Source: CAYGTK01 sp964352775 (GTDB taxonomy: Bacteria; Bacteroidota; Bacteroidia; Chitinophagales; CAIOSU01). From it: a DNA stretch of 24,314 bases. Position numbers and translations under genes: made by a program. The stretch is taken from contig CAYGTK010000036.1 of assembly GCA_964352775.1 (NCBI GenBank), positions 1 to 24,314 on the forward strand, read 5' to 3'. Position 1 is the first letter of the stretch. Each line of letters opens with the position of its first letter. This document shows positions 1 to 8,119 of this stretch, one piece after another. The notes beneath the pieces were generated by a model. The model was not told where the DNA came from. It made no database searches and saw only the letters and a list, made by a program, of their open reading frames with translations.

Positions 1-609
1 GTTGGTGAGTGCTTGCCTTTCCCAGAAGGAACGGTTGCAAACCAAATGAGCCAACAGCAAATAAACAGAACTGCTGGACCTAATTTTGCTAATCTAACTT
101 GGGGTAACAACGGTAACACTACTCGTAGTGCAATACACTATCGCCAAATGGGTACTACTAGCTGGACAACAATGCTAGTGAATACTAACGACGCTCGCCT
201 TGATGGATTAACTCCTGATACTGAGTATGAGGTGTACATTGATCCAATTACAACCAATGCGGCTAACTACCAAGTAGTACAAGGTCACATTTATGCAGAA
301 AACGACTTCAGTACTGAGCGTAGCGGTTATACTACATTCTCTACGGAAGAAGGATTAGAATTTAACGTGTACCCTAACCCGGCAGCACAGTCTGCTAAGA
401 TCTCTATACAGAACTTAACTGGCGAAGGTGGTGTGAGCATTGAGCTTACTGACCTTTCAGGTAAAACAGTTCGTACTTGGAACTTAAGCAACGAAGGTGC
501 AAGCCAGCAAACTACCTTGAACCTAGGCAATGTAGCAGCAGGAATGTACCATGTAAGACTAACTGTTAATGGCCAGCACAAAGTGAAGCGCCTAGCGGTT
601 ATTGACTAG
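1..609 (+). CDS. T9SS cargo protein, C-terminal part (FN3-like domain plus type A sorting domain)
   Basis: Partial gene: the frame is open from base 1, so the true start lies outside the window; 202 residues are visible. Residues about 15-110 look like a fibronectin type III module (a Leu-Thr-Trp strand, a Tyr-Arg-Gln strand, then LDGLTPDTEYEVYI, the usual FN3 loop and F-strand). The last ~80 residues form a Por/T9SS type A sorting domain: it opens with VYPNPA, continues with ELTDLSGKTV, and ends with GMYHVRL and a basic KVKRLAV strand. Proteins with this tail are exported by SecYEG, cross the outer membrane through T9SS and are usually cleaved and anchored to the cell surface or released. 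The function of the missing N-terminal part cannot be inferred. A strong terminator follows about 28 bases after the stop. Confidence 0.9.
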   Translation, partial: VGECLPFPEGTVANQMSQQQINRTAGPNFANLTWGNNGNTTRSAIHYRQMGTTSWTTMLVNTNDARLDGLTPDTEYEVYIDPITTNAANYQVVQGHIYAENDFSTERSGYTTFSTEEGLEFNVYPNPAAQSAKISIQNLTGEGGVSIELTDLSGKTVRTWNLSNEGASQQTTLNLGNVAAGMYHVRLTVNGQHKVKRLAVID

Positions 610-636
610 ATATTACAATACCCAATGAATATGGAA

Positions 637-668
637 AAGTGGCTGCCTTCGGGTGGCCGCTTTTTTTT
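637..668 (+). terminator. Rho-independent terminator with UUCG tetraloop
   Basis: Arms 637-647 and 652-662 pair over 11 positions around the loop TTCG (648-651), closed by C-G, and run into eight Ts (661-668). Three of the pairs are G-U wobbles. On the opposite strand these become A-C mismatches, so the hairpin should work mainly for the rightward T9SS-protein transcript and poorly for the converging prenyltransferase transcript, whose stop codon lies at 672. Confidence 0.9.
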
Positions 669-671
669 GTG

Positions 672-1607
672 CTACAGGTATTCGAAAATAGCCATAGAGA
701 GTATACCCAGCAGAATGATGAATTTCCATACACTACTTAGCTTGCCGTATTGTACTCGGCTATTGGCTAGCCATAAATAAACGGTAGAGAACAATGCCAA
801 TAATTGGAGCCCTATAATGTAGGCGAATTGCCCAGTTAGTTCCTCCTGGTAGTATAAGCTCTGTACATAACCAAGTAAGCCTATAAAGCCTAGAATAAAT
901 AAGCTAGTAACTAGCTTAGCAATTGTTATTCCCGCAATTATTGGGAGCGTATTGGCGTATACACTTCTATCGCCTTCTTCATCTTGCAAGTCTTTTATTA
1001 TCTCGCGAATTAGGGTAGCTACAAAAGCGAAGAGGCCATACCCTCTTAATATGTATAGCACATTACCCCCAGCCAATATGAAGTTATTATCCTTATCAGC
1101 AAAACCCATTGTTTCGTACACCCCAGGTAGTAAAATTACCATAGCTGTAATACCAGCTATTATCAAGTTACCTATTAAGGCTATCTTTTTCAGCTGCATG
1201 GAATAGAACCACAGAAAGGCCACAATAACGATGAAAAGCATACCCAAACGGTAATTACCCAAATGCCAGCTTAGCCCCATACCTATCAGTACACCTAGTA
1301 CATTGAACAACATTTGGCCATACGTTACCTGTATGTCAGTAAACTGCTTGCCTACCACTACCCTATCAGGCTTATTTACCTCATCGGCTTCTACATCAAA
1401 GTAGTCGTTCACCATATAACCTGCCGCGGCTATCAATACCGTACTTAATACCAATAAAGCATAAGCACCATCGCTTAAAGTAGGCTCAATACTGTAATAA
1501 TTGAACTTGGGTATTACTACAAAGTAGCGTATCAGATATTGGGTCAGTATGATGAACAGTAGGTTACCTGCCCTAATAAGTCGTAAAAAAGCGCGTAGCT
1601 TATTCAT
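672..1607 (-). CDS. UbiA-family prenyltransferase (DGGGP synthase-like)
   Basis: Integral membrane prenyltransferase of 311 residues, the usual UbiA length, with about eight or nine hydrophobic segments. The two Asp-rich Mg-diphosphate motifs are present: NDYFDVEAD at 67-75, followed by NKPDR, and KDLQDEEGDR at 205-214. The NDxFDxxxDxxNxPDR form resembles (di)geranylgeranylglyceryl-phosphate synthases and MenA-like enzymes rather than haem O synthase. Bacteroidota homologues are usually annotated geranylgeranylglycerol-phosphate geranylgeranyltransferase; the real prenyl acceptor is not shown by the sequence. I chose the ATG at 1607 over the TTG one codon upstream because ATGAATAA overlaps the upstream stop codon by 8 bases, implying translational coupling. 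It is the last gene of the ccmE-ccmF-DUF2520-UbiA unit. Confidence 0.88.
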   Translation of the reverse strand: MNKLRAFLRLIRAGNLLFIILTQYLIRYFVVIPKFNYYSIEPTLSDGAYALLVLSTVLIAAAGYMVNDYFDVEADEVNKPDRVVVGKQFTDIQVTYGQMLFNVLGVLIGMGLSWHLGNYRLGMLFIVIVAFLWFYSMQLKKIALIGNLIIAGITAMVILLPGVYETMGFADKDNNFILAGGNVLYILRGYGLFAFVATLIREIIKDLQDEEGDRSVYANTLPIIAGITIAKLVTSLFILGFIGLLGYVQSLYYQEELTGQFAYIIGLQLLALFSTVYLWLANSRVQYGKLSSVWKFIILLGILSMAIFEYL

Positions 1608-2421
1608 CAAAGTCTATATCTTCAACAACGGGACTATCAGCATGTGCTTGTAACAAAATGCTCTCGGTCATCACCAGATATATCTCACGGTAATGAGGCA
1701 TCTTTTGCAGCAGTTGCAGATGCTCATCAATGGTCTTCAAGTCGTTACGGGTAGCTGGACCTGTCTGTATCTCACTAGGCGAACGCTTCTGTAGTTTGCT
1801 CACCGTTTCTTTCATCAATGGCACCAGTAGATCGAATGACAAGTCTTCCTTCCCCAATATATCCTCGGCTATCGTATACAGGTAGTTCGAGAAGTTATTG
1901 GTGAACACGGCTGCAATGTGTAGCATCTTACGCTTATCGCTGTCCAAGTATTCTACTCTATCGCAAATACTACGGCCTAGGTCTTCAAGCACGGCACGTA
2001 CTTCTTTGTTAGATGCCTCTATCAACATCGGTACGCTGCGCATATCTACTGCCACATCTTTAGTGAAGGTCTGTAGAGGGTAGAAAATACCACATTGGTC
2101 AGAGATACGTTCCAAACCCAAAAGAGGTACTGTACCTGATGTATGTACTACTATCCTTCCTGCAGCTTTCCAGCCACTTAAAATGGCCTCATCTATGGCA
2201 TAGTCTTTCAGGGCGATGATGTAGATGTCAGCATCTATATCAATATCATCGAACTTAGTTATCGCGGGAACACCCAACTCCTCGCCTAATGCGCTTGCAC
2301 TGCCAAAGGTTCGGCTGTATACTTCCGTAATGGTATGGCCTGCAGCTTGTAGTGCACGGCCTAAATGCCATGCTACGTTGCCAGCACCTATCAGTGCTAT
2401 ATCATATTGCTTCTGCTTCAC
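1600..2421 (-). CDS. Rossmann-fold DUF2520 protein (putative NAD(P)-dependent oxidoreductase)
   Basis: 273 residues. The N-terminus has a dinucleotide-binding beta-alpha-beta unit (IALIGAGNVAWHLGRAL, 8-24), similar to pyrroline-5-carboxylate and ketopantoate reductases. HTSGT near 94, FYPLQTFT near 113, a NNFSNYL helix and GPATRND fit the Rossmann-like plus DUF2520 architecture common in Bacteroidota. No substrate is established. The start is GTG (2421): the frame upstream meets a TGA ten codons earlier with no ATG between, so GTG is the only reasonable start. It lies inside the 3' end of ccmF (20-base overlap), and its stop overlaps the start of the prenyltransferase gene by 8 bases. Translation is therefore probably coupled on both sides. 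Confidence 0.88.
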   Translation of the reverse strand: MKQKQYDIALIGAGNVAWHLGRALQAAGHTITEVYSRTFGSASALGEELGVPAITKFDDIDIDADIYIIALKDYAIDEAILSGWKAAGRIVVHTSGTVPLLGLERISDQCGIFYPLQTFTKDVAVDMRSVPMLIEASNKEVRAVLEDLGRSICDRVEYLDSDKRKMLHIAAVFTNNFSNYLYTIAEDILGKEDLSFDLLVPLMKETVSKLQKRSPSEIQTGPATRNDLKTIDEHLQLLQKMPHYREIYLVMTESILLQAHADSPVVEDIDFDE

Positions 2422-4849
2422 GAGCTCGAACTCTTTTGTATTCTTTCACCCGTTGCCAAACGCTTATACCAAAGCCTATGACCGTAATTATCCAGCCGAG
2501 CCAAAGCACATTAATGTATGGGAACAACAAGGCTTTCAATGTAATGAACTTATCTTCTTTAACGGCAGAGCGCACGCCTATCACAAATTTCTCCGTTTGT
2601 GGGCGTATTTCTTCTAAACGTATCTCTGTATTTAAAGCTATTATGGTATCAGGTATATAAACTGCACGGTTATCACGGATGAGATAAACCGGCTCTGCTT
2701 CATACTCTTCTCCTTGTAAGGTGTAAGCACCTATTTTTAGTCCAACAGCTATATCGCCATCCCGTCTGGTAAATCCTTTTTCAGGCGGAGCGGGGTTCAC
2801 ATCTTTCACTACCAGAAAAGCACGTGCTGAATAGAAGGTATCGCCCTTACTCACTACAGAAGTAGCAAAAGTATCTTGCCTAGCCTCTTGCTCTTCTTTA
2901 GGCTTAGGAGTACTGGTTACGTGCGTGTAAATATCTTTGTGCAGAAAGTGCTTCGTATCAGGATTAGGGAAACGTTCCCCAGGATTTGATCCCGAACGAA
3001 TATGTGGCATTAAAGTAAAGTTCTCTATCTCATTATAGTCCTTGTCGAAACGTACAAAATTCACCTTGTAGTAACTGTCAAAGCCTGAAACAGTATCGCC
3101 CAAATAGGTAACCTCATATTCACCCATTTCTACAGCAGTTCCTTGGGTTAGCAATACGTTCAGCGCCTTATCCTTTTCTGAAAAGGCATCGCCAAAGTTC
3201 ACGCCTTGCTTATTAATAGAGAATACTTCTTGCTTGTATTGTGAGATAAGCACGCCAACCAACATCAACCCAAAGCCTACGTGAGCTAATGAACCGCCCG
3301 CCTTCTGCATGTTGCCCTTTAATCGGGTAATAATAAAATCTGCATTGGCTATAGTGGCTAATACCCCTGTGAACAACATCAAAGCGTAAGGGATATTATA
3401 GATCTCCAAACTCCAAATAAGGAAGCCTGAAATAACTACAGAAAGTATAACAGCTATAGATAAGGCCTTAGCAAACTTCTTAGCATCAGTCTTCTTGTAT
3501 TTAAAGAACTGCGTAATGGCTATCAATCCACCCAAGAACACCGCTATCCAAACCTGACGGTTGTTGTAGTGGTCCATTCGCTCTGTCTCCGTTATCACCC
3601 AATCAGTACCAAATAGTTTATTGACCACAGGCAGCGACGTAGAAAAGGTGATCAACACTGCTGAAATAACGAATACCAATGAGCCTACGAACATCCAAAA
3701 CTCGCGAGAGGTAATGTGCTCATCGTCCTTAGCACTTGCCGGAAGGTCTTTGTATCGCCAAGCGAATACAGCTATGCTTAACACCACAAAAAAGACCATG
3801 AAAATGACCAACTGTCCCGTCATACCTAAATCGGTAAACGAATGCACGCTCGTATCACCCAATATGCCACTACGAGTTAAAAAGGTAGAATATAGGATGA
3901 ATAAAAAGGAGGCTATTAGTAGCACATAAGTAAATATCAAAGCCCTACCTGTATGCTTGTAAATAAGCAAGGTGTGCATGCCCGCCACAAAGGTCAACCA
4001 AGGTACCAATGAGGCATTCTCCACAGGATCCCATGCCCAGAAGCCACCAAAGCTTAATGCCTCGTAAGCCCAAGCGCCACCCATTAATATCCCTACACCC
4101 AACACACATACACCAACTAAAGTCCACACCAAAGCAGGTTGCACCCATGTTTTGTGGTCGTTCTTTAACAAGCTTCCCAGCACAAAGGCGAATGGTATAG
4201 TAGTTAATGCAAAACCTAAGAATAAAGTAGGTGGATGAATGGTCATCCAATAATTCTGTAGTAACGGATTAAGTCCCGTACCATCTTGAATGAAGTCTAA
4301 GTAGTTAGCTTGCGCGAATATCGGCGCATCGAAATGGTCGCGAAGTAGAAGGAATGGGTTACTACCTATTACGGTCTCTTCACCAAAATAAAGACCTAAC
4401 AGCATGGAGCCTAAAAAGGCCTGCGTCATAGCTACAAAGCCCAATACTGGAGCTTCCCATTGCCTTAGTGTGGCTATACCTATGAATCCTAATACTACAT
4501 GCCAGAACATCCATAGCAAGAAGCTACCCTCCTGCCCTTCCCAAAAGGCGGAGAAAATGTACTTCATCGGCAAGTCTTCGCTGGCGTGTTCCCAAGCGTA
4601 CTTGAACTCGTACATATGGTTAACAAGGATGTAGAACAAACAAGCTATCATGGTAAGGGTAGAAACCCCATGCACGATATAGCCGTAGCGACCCATGCGT
4701 TCCCAAGAGCGATTCAGCTCATCCTTCTGAAATATAGAATATATGTATGCTACACTAGAAACGATAGCAGCCGCAAAGGCTGTGAGTAAAGCAAATCGAC
4801 CTATAATGCCGGGTAGCAGTCGCTCCCCGACGTATTGAATTTCTTCCAT
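2402..4849 (-). CDS. ccmF: Cytochrome c maturation haem lyase subunit CcmF
   Basis: 815-residue polytopic inner-membrane protein, core of the system I haem lyase that attaches haem to CxxCH motifs of apocytochromes c in the periplasm. The tryptophan-rich WWD domain lies at residues 257-285 (GGAWAYEALSFGGFWAWDP, then ENASLVPWL). Conserved periplasmic histidine positions include His205 in WMTIHPPTLF. About twelve to fifteen hydrophobic segments precede a periplasmic C-terminal region (about 530-780), and one more helix precedes the C-terminus. It is somewhat longer than the ~650-residue proteobacterial CcmF. The ATG shares one base with the ccmE stop (TAATG), so the two are co-translated; together they carry haem from CcmE to the lyase. 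The other ccm genes are not in the window. Confidence 0.96.
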   Translation of the reverse strand: MEEIQYVGERLLPGIIGRFALLTAFAAAIVSSVAYIYSIFQKDELNRSWERMGRYGYIVHGVSTLTMIACLFYILVNHMYEFKYAWEHASEDLPMKYIFSAFWEGQEGSFLLWMFWHVVLGFIGIATLRQWEAPVLGFVAMTQAFLGSMLLGLYFGEETVIGSNPFLLLRDHFDAPIFAQANYLDFIQDGTGLNPLLQNYWMTIHPPTLFLGFALTTIPFAFVLGSLLKNDHKTWVQPALVWTLVGVCVLGVGILMGGAWAYEALSFGGFWAWDPVENASLVPWLTFVAGMHTLLIYKHTGRALIFTYVLLIASFLFILYSTFLTRSGILGDTSVHSFTDLGMTGQLVIFMVFFVVLSIAVFAWRYKDLPASAKDDEHITSREFWMFVGSLVFVISAVLITFSTSLPVVNKLFGTDWVITETERMDHYNNRQVWIAVFLGGLIAITQFFKYKKTDAKKFAKALSIAVILSVVISGFLIWSLEIYNIPYALMLFTGVLATIANADFIITRLKGNMQKAGGSLAHVGFGLMLVGVLISQYKQEVFSINKQGVNFGDAFSEKDKALNVLLTQGTAVEMGEYEVTYLGDTVSGFDSYYKVNFVRFDKDYNEIENFTLMPHIRSGSNPGERFPNPDTKHFLHKDIYTHVTSTPKPKEEQEARQDTFATSVVSKGDTFYSARAFLVVKDVNPAPPEKGFTRRDGDIAVGLKIGAYTLQGEEYEAEPVYLIRDNRAVYIPDTIIALNTEIRLEEIRPQTEKFVIGVRSAVKEDKFITLKALLFPYINVLWLGWIITVIGFGISVWQRVKEYKRVRAREAEAI

Positions 4850-5259
4850 TAAGTATTTACCGCTTTAACCTCGCGTATCTCCAATTCATCATCAATATAC
4901 TTCGATGGACATTTCATCAATATATTCGAAGCGTAAAAATCTCCATCTACAGTTTTACCTGTAAGCACCACTTTTTCCGATCGCTCAAAGTCTTGCGGCT
5001 TTTCGCCCTTAAATACCACTTTGCGCATTTCGCCTGACTCATCGGTCATATAAAAAGTGAAGTAATTAGGATCTGTCTGCGGGTCGTAATGCATTTCCTC
5101 GGTAAGGGCTAATTCGCCGACTACCTGAAATTCTTTATCTCCACTTTCTGAGGTAGCAGTAGAAAAGGTCTCGTAACGGCTGAAATCATCCGTCATACTT
5201 ACAATAACACCAATGGAAATGGCTATTACAACAAGCGCGATGATATGTGTCTTTTTCAT
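4849..5259 (-). CDS. ccmE: Cytochrome c maturation haem chaperone CcmE, CxxxY type
   Basis: 136 residues: an N-terminal membrane anchor (about 5-22) and a periplasmic OB-fold domain. The haem-binding motif is Cys117-Pro-Ser-Lys-Tyr121, so the attachment residue is Cys rather than the His of the classical HxxxY motif. CxxxY CcmE proteins are known from archaea and some bacteria such as Desulfovibrio and belong to variant (system I*) pathways. The frame can be opened to 5388, but that N-terminal extension crosses the divergent gene and a good promoter. The ATG at 5259 gives a normal CcmE with its anchor directly at the N-terminus. A TAACTTTG box at 5295-5302 lies 35 bases upstream. It overlaps ccmF by one base. 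Confidence 0.93.
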   Translation of the reverse strand: MKKTHIIALVVIAISIGVIVSMTDDFSRYETFSTATSESGDKEFQVVGELALTEEMHYDPQTDPNYFTFYMTDESGEMRKVVFKGEKPQDFERSEKVVLTGKTVDGDFYASNILMKCPSKYIDDELEIREVKAVNT

Positions 5260-5294
5260 GAGTGAAATTTTTAATACCTCACACGATAATAACG

Positions 5295-5302
5295 CAAAGT
5301 TA
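5295..5302 (-). promoter_or_regulatory. Predicted -7 box of the ccmE-ccmF operon
   Basis: TAACTTTG on the minus strand is a perfect match to the Bacteroidota -7 element TAnnTTTG, 35 bases before the ccmE ATG. No convincing TTTG or TTG stands 19-21 bases upstream; the nearest candidate is TTCG at 21. Confidence 0.6.
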
Positions 5303-5318
5303 GTACAAAATGTTTGGT

Positions 5319-5349
5319 TTTGCCGAAGGTGGAAATACTTGTAATTTCG
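5319..5349 (+). promoter_or_regulatory. Predicted sigma-ABfr-type promoter of the agmatinase gene
   Basis: TTTG (5319-5322), 19 bases, then TAATTTCG (5342-5349), one mismatch from TAnnTTTG. The ATG follows 29 bases later. It sits back to back with the ccmE promoter, so the 119-bp gap serves both genes. Confidence 0.5.
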
Positions 5350-5378
5350 ACTCTCTATATATAGATATACCACCAACA

Positions 5379-6419
5379 ATGAGCGCAAAACAAAAGGGCG
5401 AAATACCCTTCGACCCTGACGATATTGGTTTAGCAGGCAACAATCTATTTGGCCTTCCCTTTACTGAAACGGAAAGTGATATTGTTATAGTTCCCGTACC
5501 GTGGGATGTAACTACTTCCTATGCCAAAGGTACTGCCCAAGGGCCTGATGCCATTATGCAAGCCTCGCTTCAGGTTGACCTATATAATGTGCTGCAACCT
5601 GAGCTTTGGAAGCGTGGCATCTTTATGCGCAATGTTCCGCACGACTGGCTAAAGAAAAACTATAAGCTAGGGCGAAAGGCCGACAAGATAATTGCCGCAC
5701 TGGAGAAAGGAAGGGACATCAGCAAAAACCAGCAACTACAAAAGGACTTAGACGAAATAAATCACTTCAGCAGTATACTGAACGATTGGGTATATGTACA
5801 AACCCGTAGCTTGCTGAAAAAGGATAAGAAGGTTGGTCTGCTGGGCGGCGAACATAGCGTTCCATTAGGCTATCTGCGTGCCTTGGGAGATAAGTACGAG
5901 AACTTCAGTATACTACAAATAGATGCTCATGCTGACTTGCGTAAGAGCTTTGAAGGTTTTACCTATTCACACGCTTCGATATTTTATAATGCTTTGAAAG
6001 AAGTGCCACAAATAGAAAAGCTGGTACAAATGGGCGTGCGCGATATGGGTTTCAAAGAATTGAAACGGATAGAAAAGAACGATAAGATCACCTGCTTTTT
6101 CGATCATGCCTTGAAAGAACGCCTCTTTGAGGGAGATACTTGGAAAGCAATAGTGGATGACATCATCCTTCAGCTGGGCGATAAGGTATACATCAGCTTT
6201 GATATTGATGGGCTAGAACCAAGCCTGTGCCCTACTACTGGCACACCAGTACCGGGTGGCTTCAGCTATGAGCAGATACAATACCTACTTAAGCGACTAA
6301 AGAAAAGCGGTAAAGAAGTAATAGGCTTCGACCTATGCGAAGTAGCCCCAGGCGAAAATGAATGGGATGCTAATGTTGGAGCGCGGGTGTTATATATGTT
6401 GTGTGCTTGTTTGGGGTAG
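5379..6419 (+). CDS. Agmatinase/arginase (ureohydrolase) family protein
   Basis: 346 residues, cytoplasmic. All binuclear Mn ligand motifs are visible: GGEHS with His159, DAHAD at 182-186, SFDIDGLEP with Asp275 and Asp277, then GTPVPGG and EVAP (Glu321). Members hydrolyse guanidinium groups (agmatine to putrescine and urea, arginine, formiminoglutamate or guanidinobutyrate). It is ~40 residues longer than typical SpeB because of an insert near 85-150, which I take as a lineage feature. Substrate cannot be assigned. The ATG at 5379 was chosen because the 23-residue extension that the frame allows upstream would contain the predicted promoter and is not family-like. No polyamine genes are adjacent. 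Confidence 0.92.
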   Translation: MSAKQKGEIPFDPDDIGLAGNNLFGLPFTETESDIVIVPVPWDVTTSYAKGTAQGPDAIMQASLQVDLYNVLQPELWKRGIFMRNVPHDWLKKNYKLGRKADKIIAALEKGRDISKNQQLQKDLDEINHFSSILNDWVYVQTRSLLKKDKKVGLLGGEHSVPLGYLRALGDKYENFSILQIDAHADLRKSFEGFTYSHASIFYNALKEVPQIEKLVQMGVRDMGFKELKRIEKNDKITCFFDHALKERLFEGDTWKAIVDDIILQLGDKVYISFDIDGLEPSLCPTTGTPVPGGFSYEQIQYLLKRLKKSGKEVIGFDLCEVAPGENEWDANVGARVLYMLCACLG

Positions 6420-6461
6420 ACTGCTTACTTATTGTTCAACTCCTCGTATCAAAAGCATATC

Positions 6462-6469
6462 TATCTTTG
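6462..6469 (+). promoter_or_regulatory. Predicted -7 box of the truncated haemoglobin gene
   Basis: TATCTTTG, a perfect TAnnTTTG, ends 9 bases before the ATG at 6479 and 18 before the ATG at 6488. If used, the first start would be almost leaderless, which slightly favours the second. No clear -33 element is seen. Confidence 0.45.
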
Positions 6470-6478
6470 CAGAAGAAT

Positions 6479-6862
6479 ATGGACCTCATGAAAAAAGACA
6501 TCACCGAACTGGACGACATAAAGCATTTGGTGAATACCTTCTACGGAAAAGTTCGTGCGGATGAATTGATAGGGCCGATATTCAATGGAATAATAGAAGA
6601 TAGATGGCCAGAACATTTAGAGAAAATGTATGGCTTTTGGCAAACCCTTTTACTGAACGAGCACACGTATTACGGCCGACCTTTTATGCCGCATGGCAAG
6701 TTACCCCTCTACAAACATCATTTTGATAGGTGGTTAAAACTGTTCGGCGAAACGATGAAGGATAACTTTGAAGGACCTAAAGCCGAGGAAGCATTAACTA
6801 GGGCTACTAGTATAGCAGCGATGTTTGAGAGTAAGATTGCTTTTATAAGGGATAATGCTTAA
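6479..6862 (+). CDS. Group III truncated haemoglobin
   Basis: 127 residues, a single 2-on-2 globin domain of group III (P). Aligned by eye with Campylobacter Ctb, it keeps Tyr22 (B10), His46 (E7, in WPEHLEKM) and the proximal His72 in GRPFMPH, followed by the HFDRWLKLF helix. These globins are cytoplasmic haem proteins linked to oxygen, peroxide or nitrogen-oxide chemistry; the exact role of this one is unknown. The start is 6479, or the ATG three codons on at 6488. The open frame further upstream overlaps the agmatinase gene and is not globin-like. It lies 59 bases after the agmatinase stop and may be read through from it or from its own -7 box. Confidence 0.92.
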   Translation: MDLMKKDITELDDIKHLVNTFYGKVRADELIGPIFNGIIEDRWPEHLEKMYGFWQTLLLNEHTYYGRPFMPHGKLPLYKHHFDRWLKLFGETMKDNFEGPKAEEALTRATSIAAMFESKIAFIRDNA

Positions 6863-6915
6863 TTACCATTCTGGTCGAAAAGTCTATCTACAATAAACTG
6901 TACTCTACTAGTTCC

Positions 6916-8097
6916 CTACTTAAAAGCAGGAATACCTGTAACCTCCATACCCGTGATCAACAAGTGGATGTCGTGTGTTCCTTCGTAGGTAAGTACGGTT
7001 TCTAGGTTCATCATGTGGCGCATGATTGGGTAGTGGCCTGTTATGCCCATTCCACCCAACATTTGACGAGCTTCGCGAGCTACATCCAATGCCATGGCTA
7101 CGTTGTTACGCTTGGCCATACTTATTTGTGCTGCTGAGGCTCTACCTTCATTTTTCAATGTCCCTAATCGCCAAACCAATAGTTGTGCTTTGGTTATCTC
7201 GGTGATCATCTCTGCCAACTTCTTCTGTTGCAACTGGAAACCAGCAATTGGCTTACCGAATTGCTCACGCTCTAATGCATAACGTAAGGCAGTATCATAG
7301 CAATCTAATGCTGCACCCACAGCTCCCCAAGCAATACCATAACGGGCGCTAGACAAGCAACCCAATGGCCCTTTCAAACCAGATACATTAGGGAAGATGT
7401 TCTCTTTTGGTACGCGTACATTGTCAAATACCAACTCACCCGTAGCACTAGCCCGTAGCGACCATTTGTGGTGTGTTTCAGGCGTAGTGAAGCCTTCCAT
7501 ACCACGTTCTACTACTAGTCCGTGTATTTTACCTTGCTCGTTCTTGGCCCATACTACTGCTATGTCTGCAAATGGAGCATTACTGATCCACATTTTGGCA
7601 CCATTCAATATCACGTGATCGCCATCTTCGCGGTAGTGAGTTTCCATTCCGCCAGGGTTACTTCCGTGGTTAGGTTCGGTCAATCCGAAACAACCCATGT
7701 ATTCGCCATTGGCCAATTTGGGTAGGTATTTGTGCTTTTGCTCTTCGCTTCCGTATTTCCAAATAGGGTACATTACTAGTGAGCCTTGAACCGATGCCGT
7801 ACTGCGCACTCCGCTATCGCCACGCTCTAACTCCTGCATAATTATACCGTAGCTTATCTCATCTAAGCCACCACCGCCATACTCAGCTGGTATGTGTGGT
7901 CCAAAGGCACCTACATTGGCCAAGCCTTTGATTATCTGCTTAGGGAAGGTCGCATTTTGAGCGTGTTCTTCAATTATTGGACTTATCTCTTGCTTCACAT
8001 AAGCACGAACTGATTCGCGAATGAGCTTGTGCTCATCGGTCAATAAGTCGTCTACTCCATAGTGATCGTGATGCTGGTATTTATCTACACTTGCCAT
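6916..8097 (-). CDS. Acyl-CoA dehydrogenase, glutaryl-CoA dehydrogenase-like
   Basis: 393 residues, a complete FAD-dependent acyl-CoA dehydrogenase. The pattern is that of glutaryl-CoA dehydrogenase: Arg98 in GVRSTASVQGSLVMYPI (substrate carboxylate contact in GCDH), GLTEPNHGSNPGGMET, ARYGIAWGAVGAALDCYDTA, and TYEGTHDIHLL with Glu372 as catalytic base. GCDH oxidises and decarboxylates glutaryl-CoA to crotonyl-CoA in lysine and tryptophan breakdown. The call rests on motifs, and a related short-chain substrate is possible. It begins 22 bases after the serine hydrolase stop on the same strand, so it could be co-transcribed, although no functional link is evident. It converges with the globin gene across 53 bases without a clear terminator. 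Confidence 0.93.
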   Translation of the reverse strand: MASVDKYQHHDHYGVDDLLTDEHKLIRESVRAYVKQEISPIIEEHAQNATFPKQIIKGLANVGAFGPHIPAEYGGGGLDEISYGIIMQELERGDSGVRSTASVQGSLVMYPIWKYGSEEQKHKYLPKLANGEYMGCFGLTEPNHGSNPGGMETHYREDGDHVILNGAKMWISNAPFADIAVVWAKNEQGKIHGLVVERGMEGFTTPETHHKWSLRASATGELVFDNVRVPKENIFPNVSGLKGPLGCLSSARYGIAWGAVGAALDCYDTALRYALEREQFGKPIAGFQLQQKKLAEMITEITKAQLLVWRLGTLKNEGRASAAQISMAKRNNVAMALDVAREARQMLGGMGITGHYPIMRHMMNLETVLTYEGTHDIHLLITGMEVTGIPAFK

Positions 8098-8119
8098 AGC
8101 TTCAAAGGGGGTTTTAGCT

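Noticed and set aside
672..1607. Assignment of the UbiA protein as haem O synthase (CtaB), suggested by the neighbouring haem genes
   Set aside because: The motif NDYFDVEADEVNKPDR follows the DGGGP synthase/MenA pattern rather than the CtaB pattern.
2225..2660. Plus-strand open frames across the ccmF/DUF2520 junction
   Set aside because: Shadows of two well-supported minus-strand genes, with no recognisable motifs.
5260..5388. N-terminal extension of ccmE up to 5388
   Set aside because: It crosses the predicted ccmE promoter and the start of the divergent gene, and would put 43 polar residues before the membrane anchor.
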